A program made the position numbers and the translations under genes. The notes under the pieces are model-generated. The model was not told the DNA's origin. It saw only the letters and a list, made by a program, of their open reading frames with translations, and ran no database searches. DNA of 64,000 nucleotides from assembly GCA_947647735.1 (NCBI GenBank), contig CANSLJ010000022.1, forward strand, positions 1-64,000, given 5' to 3'. Each line of letters opens with the position of its first letter. Position 1 is the stretch's first letter. Source of the stretch: an uncultured bacterium. GTDB lineage: Bacteria; Bacillota; Clostridia; Lachnospirales; Lachnospiraceae. Shown here piece by piece: positions 54,855-63,265 of the stretch.

Positions 54855-56045
54855 TTACATCAGTTTATCTATTACAGATCTGCCGATGGTTCCTTCCGGC
54901 ATCGGGATGCCGAAGTTGTCCGCAACGGTAGCGCCGATCACGCCGAAGGTATCTTCATTTTCCAGCGCTCCGCCCTCTTTCATTCTCTTGGAATAAGCAA
55001 CAAAGGGCACGTATTCCCTCGTATGGTCTGTCCCTGTATAAGTCGGATCGTTTCCGTGATCCGCCGTCAGGATCACAAGGTCATCCTCGTTTAACTTTTC
55101 TAAAAGAACACCAAGATTTTTATCAAACTTCTCAATCTCCTCCGCATAGCCTTTCACATCCCTGCGGTGTCCCCACAGCGCGTCAAAATCCACCAGATTC
55201 ACAAAGCACAGGCCGTGGAAATCTCTGTCCGCTATCTCTATCGTCTGCTCCATGCCGTGTACGGAACTGTCGGAATGATGGGTCTCGGTTATGCCTTCCC
55301 CGCAGAAGATATCATGGATCTTTCCCACGCCGATCACATCCAGCCCTGCATCCTGCAAGGCATTTAATGCTGTAGCGCCTGAGGGTTTCAGCGCATAATC
55401 ATGACGGTTGCTGGTACGTTTGAATTCCCCTTTCTTCTTTCCCACATAGGGCCTTGCGATCACACGGCCTACTCTCCACTCATCCCGCAATGTCAGCTCC
55501 CTTGCGATCTCACAGCAACGGTACAGGTTCTGCAGGTCAAAAGTCTCCTCGTTGCCGCAGATCTGCAGCACAGAATCCGCCGATGTATAGACGATCATGG
55601 CGCCTGTCTCAATCTCTTCCTCGCCCAGCTCCTCAATGATCTTTGTGCCGCTGTAGCTCTTGTTGCCGATAACTCTCTTCCCACAGCGCTTTTCCAGTTC
55701 CGCGATCAGCTCCGGCGGAAAACCGGTCTCGGTGAAGGTCTTGAAAGGCTTCTCTGTCTTGATGCCCATGATCTCCCAGTGCCCTGTCATGGTATCCTTG
55801 CCGTTGCTCATCTCCCCGAGGCGCATGTACCGTCCGAGAGGCGCCTCCACGCCCTTCATCTCTCCGCCTGTATGAAGGTTCAGCATCCCCAGTTTTTCCA
55901 GATTCGGTATCTCGATGCGCCCCATCTTGTCCAGAATATGACCAAAGGTATCCGATCCCACATCCCCGAAATTTGCGGCATCCGGCAGTGCGCCGATGCC
56001 GAGCGAATCCAGTACAATTACAAAAACTCTTTTATAAGCACTCAT
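54855..56045 (-). CDS. deoB: Phosphopentomutase
   Basis: Interconverts ribose/deoxyribose 1- and 5-phosphates. Alkaline-phosphatase-fold metal residues are in [29 protein letters not shown], and [21 protein letters not shown]. 396 residues. Last gene of the nucleoside operon, after add. Confidence 0.96.
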   Translation of the reverse strand: MSAYKRVFVIVLDSLGIGALPDAANFGDVGSDTFGHILDKMGRIEIPNLEKLGMLNLHTGGEMKGVEAPLGRYMRLGEMSNGKDTMTGHWEIMGIKTEKPFKTFTETGFPPELIAELEKRCGKRVIGNKSYSGTKIIEELGEEEIETGAMIVYTSADSVLQICGNEETFDLQNLYRCCEIARELTLRDEWRVGRVIARPYVGKKKGEFKRTSNRHDYALKPSGATALNALQDAGLDVIGVGKIHDIFCGEGITETHHSDSSVHGMEQTIEIADRDFHGLCFVNLVDFDALWGHRRDVKGYAEEIEKFDKNLGVLLEKLNEDDLVILTADHGNDPTYTGTDHTREYVPFVAYSKRMKEGGALENEDTFGVIGATVADNFGIPMPEGTIGRSVIDKLM

Positions 56046-56110
56046 TTTATCTCACTCCCTCTTGATTTTTATATATAATTTTTATATTTTCTATTGTGAT
56101 CTCCCTGTGT

Positions 56111-57082
56111 TTATTTCAGTTCTTTATACAGCTTCTCCTTCATCTTCTCATCCGCGAAGGAAACCGCAATGGCGTTTCTCATACACAGCAGGATCTCTTC
56201 ATCCTGTATCCCGTAATTCCTTTGAATAAATTCCAGTTCCTTCGTCAGAGAAGTGCTGCTCACGGCACGATTGTCCGTATTGATCGTGACGATAAGCCCT
56301 CTGTCCAGAAATTCCCGCAGGGGATATTCCTCCGGGCTATTCACTGCCTTTGTCTGCAGGTTGCTGATGGGACACATTTCAACGCCCACACCGGCTTTTT
56401 TCACAAGTTCCTGAATATCCGCCCTGCCTCGCATGGCGATACCGTGCCCGATGCGTCCTGCCCCTGCTTTTACCGCATTCACAATGTTCTCCGCATTCCC
56501 ACACTCCCCGGCATGTATCGTATAGGACATGCCCAGCTTTTTCACTCTCTCGAACAGGTTCATAAACTCCGACATCGGATACTGCGCCTCCGCTCCCGCC
56601 AGATCCGCCGCGCAGACGCCCGCTCCCGAGAACTGCCACGCGGTTTTCAGCATCCTGAAATTTTCTTCCTCACTGTAATGGCGCATGGCACAGACGATCA
56701 CATTGTATTCCACGCCAAAATCCTGTCTTCCCTTTTCCAGGCCCTTCAGCAGCGCTTCGATCGACTGCTCCGTACTCATCTCCTCCGACACCAGAGACAG
56801 CGGTGTAAAACGGATCTCCGCATAGCGGACATTCTCGCTGCCCATCGTCCTTAGAATATCATAGCCCGCACCCGCAAGCCCCTCCGCATCCTGCAGACAG
56901 GCTACAGGCAGTGCAAACTTTGCCAGATATTCCGAAAGGTTCTGACAATCCTCGGACACCTGCAATTCCTTCTCCTCCACAGTCCTTCCCAGCCGCTTCT
57001 CAACAAATCCGCGGCTCAGAGAACCGTCCAGATGACAGTGTAATTCTACTTTTGGCAGTTTTTTTAATTCTTCTGTTGTCAT
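56111..57082 (-). CDS. add: Adenosine deaminase
   Basis: Converts adenosine and deoxyadenosine to inosine forms. Zinc and catalytic residues appear in KVELHCHLDGS, TIHAGECGNAENI, GRIGHGIAM and TINTDNRAVSST. 323 residues. It follows cdd by 18 bases and supplies inosine for phosphorolysis. Confidence 0.95.
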   Translation of the reverse strand: MTTEELKKLPKVELHCHLDGSLSRGFVEKRLGRTVEEKELQVSEDCQNLSEYLAKFALPVACLQDAEGLAGAGYDILRTMGSENVRYAEIRFTPLSLVSEEMSTEQSIEALLKGLEKGRQDFGVEYNVIVCAMRHYSEEENFRMLKTAWQFSGAGVCAADLAGAEAQYPMSEFMNLFERVKKLGMSYTIHAGECGNAENIVNAVKAGAGRIGHGIAMRGRADIQELVKKAGVGVEMCPISNLQTKAVNSPEEYPLREFLDRGLIVTINTDNRAVSSTSLTKELEFIQRNYGIQDEEILLCMRNAIAVSFADEKMKEKLYKELK

Positions 57083-57100
57083 GGTCGCCTCATTTATACT

Positions 57101-57520
57101 CTATGCCAGATCTGCCGGTCCGAATCCCTCCGGAAACGCCTCCTTCAGAGTATATATTTTATATTCATCTTTACTCTTCGCCACAATGATCTGAAATGTA
57201 TCCGGATCACAGAACTCCATCATCACCTGCCGGCACACGCCGCAGGGATATGCGTACCCTGTCAGGAACCCATCCTTTCCCCCGACAACACAGATAGCGT
57301 CAAACTCCTTCACGCCCTCGCTCACCGCTTTGAAAAAAGCAGTCCGCTCCGCACAGTTTGTCGGTGTAAAAGCGGCATTCTCTATATTACAGCCTGTATA
57401 CAGCTTTCCGTTCTTCGCCAGAAGCGCCGCGCCTACTCTGAAATGGGAATACGGCACATAGGAAAAGTCCATCTGCCGAATCGCCAGATCGATCATTTCT
57501 TCTATTCGTTTTTTATCCAT
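57101..57520 (-). CDS. cdd: Cytidine deaminase
   Basis: Zinc enzyme that turns cytidine into uridine. The active site is CNIENAAFTPTNCAERTAFF with the proton-shuttling Glu in CAERTA, and PCGVCRQVMMEF holds the other cysteines. 139 residues is typical, and the C-terminal tail is family-like. An RNA element (57543-57630) sits in its leader after deoC. Confidence 0.96.
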   Translation of the reverse strand: MDKKRIEEMIDLAIRQMDFSYVPYSHFRVGAALLAKNGKLYTGCNIENAAFTPTNCAERTAFFKAVSEGVKEFDAICVVGGKDGFLTGYAYPCGVCRQVMMEFCDPDTFQIIVAKSKDEYKIYTLKEAFPEGFGPADLA

Positions 57521-57542
57521 ACTATACCTCTATTCCAGTACC

Positions 57543-57630
57543 GCATGAGCCTTTCCAGTGCCATCTTCGGCAGAGAAATTTCCGGCCGCTTCTCGTCCGT
57601 ATATTCTCTAGGCACTGTTCAGGCTCATGC
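57543..57630 (-). ncRNA. Intercistronic structured RNA element (deoC-cdd)
   Basis: Same nested fold as at 58346: P1 GCATGAGCCT/AGGCTCATGC, P2 CAGTGCC/GGCACTG (perfect here), P3 AGAGAA/TTCTCT, P4 CGG/CCG, P5 CG/CG, conserved GGAA after P2, and 3' flank GGTACTGGAATAGAGG carrying the cdd binding site. P1 and P4 differ from the other copies by compensatory changes. Confidence 0.8.
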
Positions 57631-57656
57631 TGTTTTCCAGTTCCGCATTATGTCGT

Positions 57657-58322
57657 TTAATATCCGGTTGCCTCCTCGCTCTTGAGCAGCTTGATGATCC
57701 TGCTTGTGCCGAGGCGGTCTGCTCCCAGGGCAAGGAATTTCTCCGCATCCTCCAGAGAGGAAATACCGCCCGCCGCCTTGATCTTCACATTCTCACCGAC
57801 ATGCTCCGCAAAGAGCTTCACATCATCAAAGGTTGCCCCTGCCGTTGAAAAGCCGGTGGAAGTCTTGATATAATCCGCTCCCGCCTTTGTCACGATCTCA
57901 CACATCTTTATCTTCTCTTCGTCCGTCAGCAGGCAGGTCTCGATAATGACTTTCAGTATCTTATCGCCGCAGGCCGCTTTCAGTGTCCGGATCTCCTCCT
58001 CCAGCAGATCGTACTTCTTATCCTTCAGCCAGCCGATATTGATCACCATATCGATTTCCGCCGCTCCGTTTGCGATTGCATCTTTTGTCTCGAACTCTTT
58101 CACAGCCGTTGTCATATACCCGTTCGGAAATCCGATCACGGTGCAGACAGCTACCTTCCCCTGTAAATAATCTGCCGCCTGTCTCACATAAGAAGGCGGA
58201 ATACACACGGAAGCTGTTCCGTATTTTACCGCATCATCACAGATCTGTCTGATTTCCTCCCATGTGGAAGGTTGCAGCAGCAGTGTGTGGTCAACATGTT
58301 TTACCATTTCTTTTACGTCCAT
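57657..58322 (-). CDS. deoC: Deoxyribose-phosphate aldolase
   Basis: Cleaves deoxyribose 5-phosphate to glyceraldehyde 3-phosphate and acetaldehyde. It reads [18 protein letters not shown], the Schiff-base lysine is in [10 protein letters not shown], and a second lysine in [15 protein letters not shown]. The 221-residue form from 58322 uses AGGAG of the RNA element; a longer reading would translate the element and is rejected. Second gene of the operon. Confidence 0.95.
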   Translation of the reverse strand: MDVKEMVKHVDHTLLLQPSTWEEIRQICDDAVKYGTASVCIPPSYVRQAADYLQGKVAVCTVIGFPNGYMTTAVKEFETKDAIANGAAEIDMVINIGWLKDKKYDLLEEEIRTLKAACGDKILKVIIETCLLTDEEKIKMCEIVTKAGADYIKTSTGFSTAGATFDDVKLFAEHVGENVKIKAAGGISSLEDAEKFLALGADRLGTSRIIKLLKSEEATGY

Positions 58323-58345
58323 AATCATTCTCCTATTCCAGTTCC

Positions 58346-58433
58346 GCATGAGCTCTTCCAGCACCTTATTCTGCAGAGAAATTTCCAGCCGTTTCACGTC
58401 TGTAAATTCTCTGGGCACTGTCTGAGCTCATGC
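58346..58433 (-). ncRNA. Intercistronic structured RNA element, copy next to deoC
   Basis: Nested fold on the minus strand: P1 GCATGAGCTC/GAGCTCATGC, P2 CAGTGCC/GGTGCTG, P3 AGAGAA/TTCTCT plus TTT/AAA, P4 CAG/CTG, P5 CGT-GAA-ACG, then 3' flank GGAACTGGAATAGGAG with the deoC binding site. It is the deoC-proximal copy of a tandem pair. Confidence 0.8.
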
Positions 58434-58447
58434 TGTTTTCCAGTTCC

Positions 58448-58535
58448 GCATGAGCTCTTCCAGCACCTTATCCTGCAGAGAAATTTCCAGCCGTTTCACG
58501 TCTGTAAATTCTCTGGGCACTGTCTGAGCTCATGC
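58448..58535 (-). ncRNA. Intercistronic structured RNA element, tandem copy after udp
   Basis: Identical to 58346-58433 except for a single base in the P2-P3 loop; the period of the tandem pair is 102 bases. Its 3' flank reads GGAACTGGAAAACAG, so no gene start follows directly: a local duplication within the udp-deoC gap. Confidence 0.8.
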
Positions 58536-58560
58536 TGTTTTCCAGTTCCGCATCAATTTT

Positions 58561-59334
58561 TTATTTATCCTGCCTGATCAGTTCCCGGATTGCTTCCACA
58601 GCCACCTGGATTGCCATATCCGTATCATGCACCACCGGATTTTCAAGCCCCAGCTTCTCCCGCTCCTGATTGGCAACTACAAGGAAACAGGAACCCGTCC
58701 TCACCCGCAGATAGCTTGCCACGATAAACAGCGCCGCCGATTCCATCTCGGATGCCAGACACCCCAGCCTCTTCCATGCCTCCCACTTGTTCATCAGCTC
58801 ATAGCTGACCGGCTTTGTCTCCGGCTCATGCTGTCCGTAGAACGCATCCTTGCACTGCACAACGCCCGTGTGGAAGGGATAGCCTTTCTTCTTTGCCGCC
58901 TCCACCAGCGCGTTTGTCACGGTAAGGTCCGGCACTGCCGGAAACTCAATGGGCGCGTATTCCTTTGTGGTTCCTTCCATACGGATAGCGCCCGTGGCAA
59001 CCACCACATCCCCGCTCTTTACTTCCGTCTGCATTCCCCCGCAGGTTCCGATGCGGATAAACGTATCAGCCCCGCAGCGGTAAAGCTCCTCCATCGCAAT
59101 GGATGCCGAGGGACCCCCGATCCCGGTGGATGTCACGCTGACTTTCACCCCGTCCAGCGTCCCGGTGTAGGTGACATACTCCCTGTTATCCGCAACCAGC
59201 ACCGGATCCTCAAAGTACTGCGCAATCTTGGCGCAGCGCTTCGGATCTCCCGGCATGATCACATACCTGCCGACCTCGCCCTTCGCCACCTGAATATGAT
59301 ACTGCCTGCTTGCATCTTCTGAATAATTCTTCAT
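58561..59334 (-). CDS. udp: Nucleoside phosphorylase (uridine phosphorylase type)
   Basis: Phosphorolyses nucleosides to base and (deoxy)ribose 1-phosphate. Motifs are [35 protein letters not shown] and [14 protein letters not shown]. 257 residues, uridine-type by the length and [12 protein letters not shown] start. The start at 59334 follows GGGGAG. First gene of the operon, 32 bases after the promoter. Confidence 0.9.
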   Translation of the reverse strand: MKNYSEDASRQYHIQVAKGEVGRYVIMPGDPKRCAKIAQYFEDPVLVADNREYVTYTGTLDGVKVSVTSTGIGGPSASIAMEELYRCGADTFIRIGTCGGMQTEVKSGDVVVATGAIRMEGTTKEYAPIEFPAVPDLTVTNALVEAAKKKGYPFHTGVVQCKDAFYGQHEPETKPVSYELMNKWEAWKRLGCLASEMESAALFIVASYLRVRTGSCFLVVANQEREKLGLENPVVHDTDMAIQVAVEAIRELIRQDK

Positions 59335-59364
59335 CTGCACTCCCCTGCCTTTCTCCATGATTCC

Positions 59365-59393
59365 ATTTTATAATTCCAACTATATTTTTGCAA
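59365..59393 (-). promoter_or_regulatory. Promoter of the udp-deoC-cdd-add-deoB operon
   Basis: TTGCAA (59388-59393), 17-base spacer, TAAAAT (59365-59370) on the minus strand. It overlaps the end of the crp-like gene. Confidence 0.75.
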
Positions 59394-59398
59394 TAAAT

Positions 59399-60127
59399 TT
59401 ATGACAGATCGATCTTTTTTTCCACAATTTTTCTAAGTTCCATATATTGTTCCTTACTTACAGTGATCTTCTGTCCTTTTTTAGAAATCAGCCCATCCTC
59501 ATAAAACTTCTTTATGCTTCTGCTGATACTCCGCAGACACAGCCCTGTCTCATCCGCCAGACTCTGCCTGCCCGCAGAAATCTCCAGAAATCCATTCTTA
59601 TGATACTTTTTATAGGAATCGACCAAAAATAAAGCCAGTCTGTCCGCTCCCTGCATAAACAAAAACAGTCTGTTGTTTCTCCCCTCTGTCAGAAGATATT
59701 CACAGATCTGCTTTGCCTCATATTTCATAGCATGGATATCCGAATACATCCACTTCTGAAACACCGCCCTGGAAAGCTTTACCACCACGCAGTCCGTCAC
59801 CGTCCAGAGATTTGTCCTGTAAACATCCTCATCCGTCATAAACTCCATGCCGCCAAAAGCATACAGTTTATCAAACCGCATATAGTTAAAAGGAACGCCG
59901 TACACCCGGTAATCCGCCGCCTCCACAACGCCCTTTATCACATAATATACGGTATCGGCAGGCTCTCCCTCCTTTACCAGCAGCGTATCCTTCTTTATCT
60001 TTTCGATCCGGAACTCCTCGATCAGCCACCTGGGCGCATCCTTAAAATACTCTGCAAACTGCTCCCGTTTTCTATCCTCCGTCTCCCTCAGAAACGGCGC
60101 CAGATCATTTGCTGTTTCCTGCTTCAT
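59399..60127 (-). CDS. Crp/Fnr family transcriptional regulator
   Basis: A 242-residue regulator with an N-terminal cyclic-nucleotide-binding-like beta barrel (about 40-125, LLVKEGEPADTVYYVIKG) and C-terminal helix-turn-helix (about 175-205, SLADETGLCLRSISRSIKKF). No cysteine set for an Fe-S cluster is visible. It overlaps the yczE-like gene by four bases. Ligand unknown. Confidence 0.9.
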   Translation of the reverse strand: MKQETANDLAPFLRETEDRKREQFAEYFKDAPRWLIEEFRIEKIKKDTLLVKEGEPADTVYYVIKGVVEAADYRVYGVPFNYMRFDKLYAFGGMEFMTDEDVYRTNLWTVTDCVVVKLSRAVFQKWMYSDIHAMKYEAKQICEYLLTEGRNNRLFLFMQGADRLALFLVDSYKKYHKNGFLEISAGRQSLADETGLCLRSISRSIKKFYEDGLISKKGQKITVSKEQYMELRKIVEKKIDLS

Positions 60128-60768
60128 ACGGAAACCTCCCTCTCTGTTTTACAGACAGCTCCTCTTTTCATACATTTTGAGATGCGCTCTGAAAAGAACT
60201 GGATCACCGGGCCTGCCGCAAACGCTGTGATCACAGTGATCATACCAAGCCCGCCTCCTAAGATAACACCTGTTATAATACAGACCACATCAAAACAGAT
60301 CTTGACTGTCCGGTATTCTTTCCCAGCCTTATCCCTGATCAGCATCACGATCCCTGTAAACGGATCAAGCCCGATGTCCGCCGCGATAAACATCGCAACT
60401 CCCACATACAATGACATACATCCTAAAAACGCCCCCATGATCTGCACAGGCATTGTCTGCACCGGAAACAGCATATGGTACAGCCTCCCGCCCAGATCCA
60501 CGATCGTTCCATAGGGAAGGATATAGATAAAAGTGCCGATATTGACATAGCGCCTGCCCAGACAAAAGACAACCGCTGTCAATGCAAAATTGACAATATT
60601 GGATGCCATTCCCAACTGCTGAGACGAAAGTCCCAGAGCATTTCTGAGCCCGTCGTACAAAATCCCGATGGAATCATTCCCCAAAGACGCCGCCGCATTA
60701 AAAGCGATCCCAACTCCCACAAACAAAATTCCGACCACAGCCAGTACCATCTTTTTTCCTTTTTCCAT
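60124..60768 (-). CDS. YczE/YitT-like integral membrane protein
   Basis: About 214 residues and five membrane helices, with the internal pattern AAASLGNDSIGILYDGL, TFIYILPYGTIVDLGG and ADIGLDPFTGIVM of the YczE/YyaS group. The start is uncertain: ATG 60768 gives the family length, while longer readings from 60807 or 60834 would lie before the likely transcription start. A pair with the Crp/Fnr gene (four-base overlap). Confidence 0.75.
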   Translation of the reverse strand: MEKGKKMVLAVVGILFVGVGIAFNAAASLGNDSIGILYDGLRNALGLSSQQLGMASNIVNFALTAVVFCLGRRYVNIGTFIYILPYGTIVDLGGRLYHMLFPVQTMPVQIMGAFLGCMSLYVGVAMFIAADIGLDPFTGIVMLIRDKAGKEYRTVKICFDVVCIITGVILGGGLGMITVITAFAAGPVIQFFSERISKCMKRGAVCKTEREVSV

Positions 60769-60811
60769 GTTCACTGCATCTTTCCCCGCTTTCTGCTTTT
60801 TCAACATACCA

Positions 60812-60865
60812 AGTATATCCGAATTATGCCACATGTCCCAAATCCAAAAAAAGGACTACAGTCCT
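60812..60865 (-). promoter_or_regulatory. Possible promoter and upstream palindrome of yczE-crp
   Basis: TTGGGA (60836-60841), 18-base spacer, TATACT (60812-60817). A 14-bp palindrome AGGACTACAGTCCT lies at 60852-60865, about 53 bases before the expected start, followed on the minus strand by a T run. It might be a binding site for the linked Crp/Fnr protein. Confidence 0.4.
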
Positions 60866-60967
60866 ATTTTATGTGATCCGCCTTCGATTTGTCGCATTTC
60901 CACTAATTTGCACTTTCTATTTTGTGCATTATGCTGAAAATTAAACTGCGAGCGGCTTTATGCCAGC

Positions 60968-60991
60968 AAAAAGCCGGGCACTTCGCCCGGC
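60968..60991 (-). terminator. Terminator after leuB-GNAT
   Basis: Minus-strand stem GCCGGGC/GCCCGGC with five-base loop and five T, 20 bases after the GNAT stop. Confidence 0.88.
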
Positions 60992-61011
60992 AAAAAGATT
61001 CCCTGTTCAAA

Positions 61012-61578
61012 CTATCCCTGTGAAAACCACTTCACGCCATCCGGCTTCCCCGGATGCTCCCCCAGATGTTTTTCCATCCAGACAAGATGATACCAGCGGC
61101 CGAATTTATAACCGCACTGATGAAACTTTCCCACCATACGGTAGCCCATATGCTCGTGAAAACGGATACTGTTAAAGGTAAGATATTCATCTTCCGTCTC
61201 CGGACAGGCGATGCAGGCGTTTAAGTTGATAATATTCTGCCGGGACAATTCCCTCTCCAGCGCATCGTACAGCTTCCTGCCGACACCTGCACTCCGACTG
61301 CCCTTCTCCACATAGATAGCGGTCTCCACCGCCCAGTCGGCGGCAGGCCTCTCATTAAAAACCCCGGCATAGGCATAGCCCACGATCCGTCCGTCCCGCT
61401 CTGCCGCCAGATAAGGATATCGCGTCAGTATATGTTCTATCCGCCCCCTGAACTCTTCCACAGAAGGCACTTCATACTCAAAGGTGATCGCCGTCTCCCT
61501 GACATAGGGCGCATAAATCTCCACAAGCCGCTCCGCATCCTTCGGCTCCGCAATCCTGATGATACTACGCTCCATCAA
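61012..61578 (-). CDS. GNAT N-acetyltransferase (PAT-like)
   Basis: A 188-residue acetyl-CoA-dependent N-acetyltransferase of the phosphinothricin-acetyltransferase-like group. The acceptor end [20 protein letters not shown] and the acetyl-CoA loop [18 protein letters not shown] are present, as is [13 protein letters not shown]. Its start overlaps the leuB stop by four bases. The substrate is unknown. Confidence 0.88.
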   Translation of the reverse strand: MMERSIIRIAEPKDAERLVEIYAPYVRETAITFEYEVPSVEEFRGRIEHILTRYPYLAAERDGRIVGYAYAGVFNERPAADWAVETAIYVEKGSRSAGVGRKLYDALERELSRQNIINLNACIACPETEDEYLTFNSIRFHEHMGYRMVGKFHQCGYKFGRWYHLVWMEKHLGEHPGKPDGVKWFSQG

Positions 61579-62657
61579 ATCCTCTCCACGATCTTATCGC
61601 CCAGCTCCACACAGCTTACCTGCGTACATCCCTCTGACATGATATCCACCGTCCTGAAGCCGTCCTTCAACACCTGACGCACCGCTTCATCGATGGCGTC
61701 CGCCTCCTTGTCCAGATCGAAGCTGTAGCGCAGCATCATGGACGCGGACAGGATCGTTGCGATCGGGTTTGCCTTTCCTGTTCCTGCAATGTCCGGTGCG
61801 GAACCGTGGCTCGGCTCATACAGTCCAAATTTACTGTCATTTAAGCTTGCGGAGGAAAGCATGCCGATGGAACCGGTCACCATGCTGGCTTCATCCGATA
61901 AGATATCCCCGAACATATTCTCCGTCAGGATCACATCAAACTGCGCCGGATCTTTCACGAGCTGCATCGCACAGTTATCCACCAGCATATGCTCCAGCTC
62001 CACATCCGGATAATCCTTCGCCACCTCGTTCACGACAGCCCTCCAGAGCCTCGAGGAATCCAGCACATTCGCCTTATCCACGGAAGTCACTTTTTTCCTT
62101 CTCTTCCTTGCGATATCAAAACCCTTTATAGCAATCCGCCGGATCTCCGTCTCATCATAGGTCAGTGTATCGATGGCTTTCCTGACGCCGTTTTCCTCCA
62201 CAGTCCTTCTCTCTCCGAAGTAAAGCCCGCCGGTCAGCTCCCGCATGATCATCATATCAAATCCCGCCGCACTGATCTCCTCCTTCAACGGGCATGCCCC
62301 TGCCAGCTCCTCGTACAGATAAGCCGGGCGCAGATTGGCAAATAAATTGAGGGATTTGCGCAGCTTTAAAAGCCCTGCTTCCGGCCTCTTCTCAGGGGGA
62401 AGCTGATACCAGGGAGATGTGGATGTATTGCCTCCGATGGCTCCCATCAGCACTGCATCTGCCGCCTTACAGTTTTCGATCGTCTCATCTGTCAGCGGAA
62501 TACCATTTACATCGATGGATGCTCCGCCCATCAGCACATCCCGAAACACCATCTCATGTCCGTATTTTTCCGCCACTTTCTGCAGCACTTTCTTTGCCTC
62601 CGCTACGATCTCCGGCCCGATGCCGTCACCGGGTATACAGGTAATCTTACAGTTCAT
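61575..62657 (-). CDS. leuB: 3-isopropylmalate dehydrogenase
   Basis: Oxidises and decarboxylates 3-isopropylmalate in leucine synthesis with NAD+. Motifs are [53 protein letters not shown] and [18 protein letters not shown]. 360 residues. The other leu genes are not in the window, though ilvB and ilvD are. AGGAAAG precedes the ATG. Confidence 0.96.
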   Translation of the reverse strand: MNCKITCIPGDGIGPEIVAEAKKVLQKVAEKYGHEMVFRDVLMGGASIDVNGIPLTDETIENCKAADAVLMGAIGGNTSTSPWYQLPPEKRPEAGLLKLRKSLNLFANLRPAYLYEELAGACPLKEEISAAGFDMMIMRELTGGLYFGERRTVEENGVRKAIDTLTYDETEIRRIAIKGFDIARKRRKKVTSVDKANVLDSSRLWRAVVNEVAKDYPDVELEHMLVDNCAMQLVKDPAQFDVILTENMFGDILSDEASMVTGSIGMLSSASLNDSKFGLYEPSHGSAPDIAGTGKANPIATILSASMMLRYSFDLDKEADAIDEAVRQVLKDGFRTVDIMSEGCTQVSCVELGDKIVERI

Positions 62658-62737
62658 GTTCTCTTTCCTCCGTCTGTTCTTATTATTTATTATGATTTTC
62701 TTCCTATTTTAACAGAAGCGAAACATCCATGCAATGC

Positions 62738-62766
62738 AAAAAAATAAGACGCCGCGGCGCCCTATT
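62738..62766 (-). terminator. Terminator of yajC
   Basis: A self-complementary GC-rich stem (GGGCGCC/GGCGTC around GCGG) flanked by AATA/TATT and followed by seven T on the minus strand, 23 bases after the stop codon. Confidence 0.88.
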
Positions 62767-62788
62767 TTCCTTTTTACACTTTTACCTT

Positions 62789-63097
62789 TTAACCTTCTGC
62801 CTTTTCCACCTCAGAGATTGCTTCTTTTTTCATCGGAATACGGCAGTTTTTATTATTACCGAACTCTACGATCACCGTATCGTCCGTGATATCGATCACC
62901 ACTCCGTAAAAGCCGCTTGTCGTGCATACCACATCACCGATCTCCAGAGATGCCAGCATGCCAGCCACCCTTTTCTGTTCCTTTTTCTGAGGTCTCATCA
63001 AAAAGAAATAGAAAAATCCAACGATGAGCACCAGATAAATAATCATGATCATACCGCCGCCCTGAGCAGCCGCATCAGCCGTTAATAAACTTAACAT
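62789..63097 (-). CDS. yajC: Preprotein translocase subunit YajC
   Basis: Single-pass membrane partner of the SecDF complex, 102 residues. A hydrophobic helix (about 16-35, MIIYLVLIVGFFYFFLMRPQ) is followed by the family KKEQKRVAGMLASLEIGDVV. The start at 63097 has GAGGAT; longer in-frame readings lack one. It follows tgt, the usual order in Firmicutes. Confidence 0.92.
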   Translation of the reverse strand: MLSLLTADAAAQGGGMIMIIYLVLIVGFFYFFLMRPQKKEQKRVAGMLASLEIGDVVCTTSGFYGVVIDITDDTVIVEFGNNKNCRIPMKKEAISEVEKAEG

Positions 63098-63265
63098 TCT
63101 TTCATCCTCATTTCCGCGCATACCCCTGCGCTTATCGTTCTTTCCACCGCAGATCACCTGCGGCCTGTTACCACAGGAATAAAGCCTGTCTAACTATCAT
63201 ACACAAGTTTCCGCCTGAAAACAAGTCCTATTTTAAAACTTGCTGTATCTTCTGTAACAATTCCG

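Noticed and set aside
57657-58418. Longer deoC reading from 58418
   Set aside because: The extra N-terminal residues are the translation of the RNA element; the AGGAG before 58322 defines the real start.
58346-58535. Tandem repeats as a possible CRISPR array
   Set aside because: Only two units, 102 bases apart, nearly identical throughout with no variable spacers, and no cas genes.
60852-60865. Fnr/Crp consensus box
   Set aside because: The palindrome does not match TTGAT-N4-ATCAA or TGTGA-N6-TCACA; only a possible site for the linked regulator.
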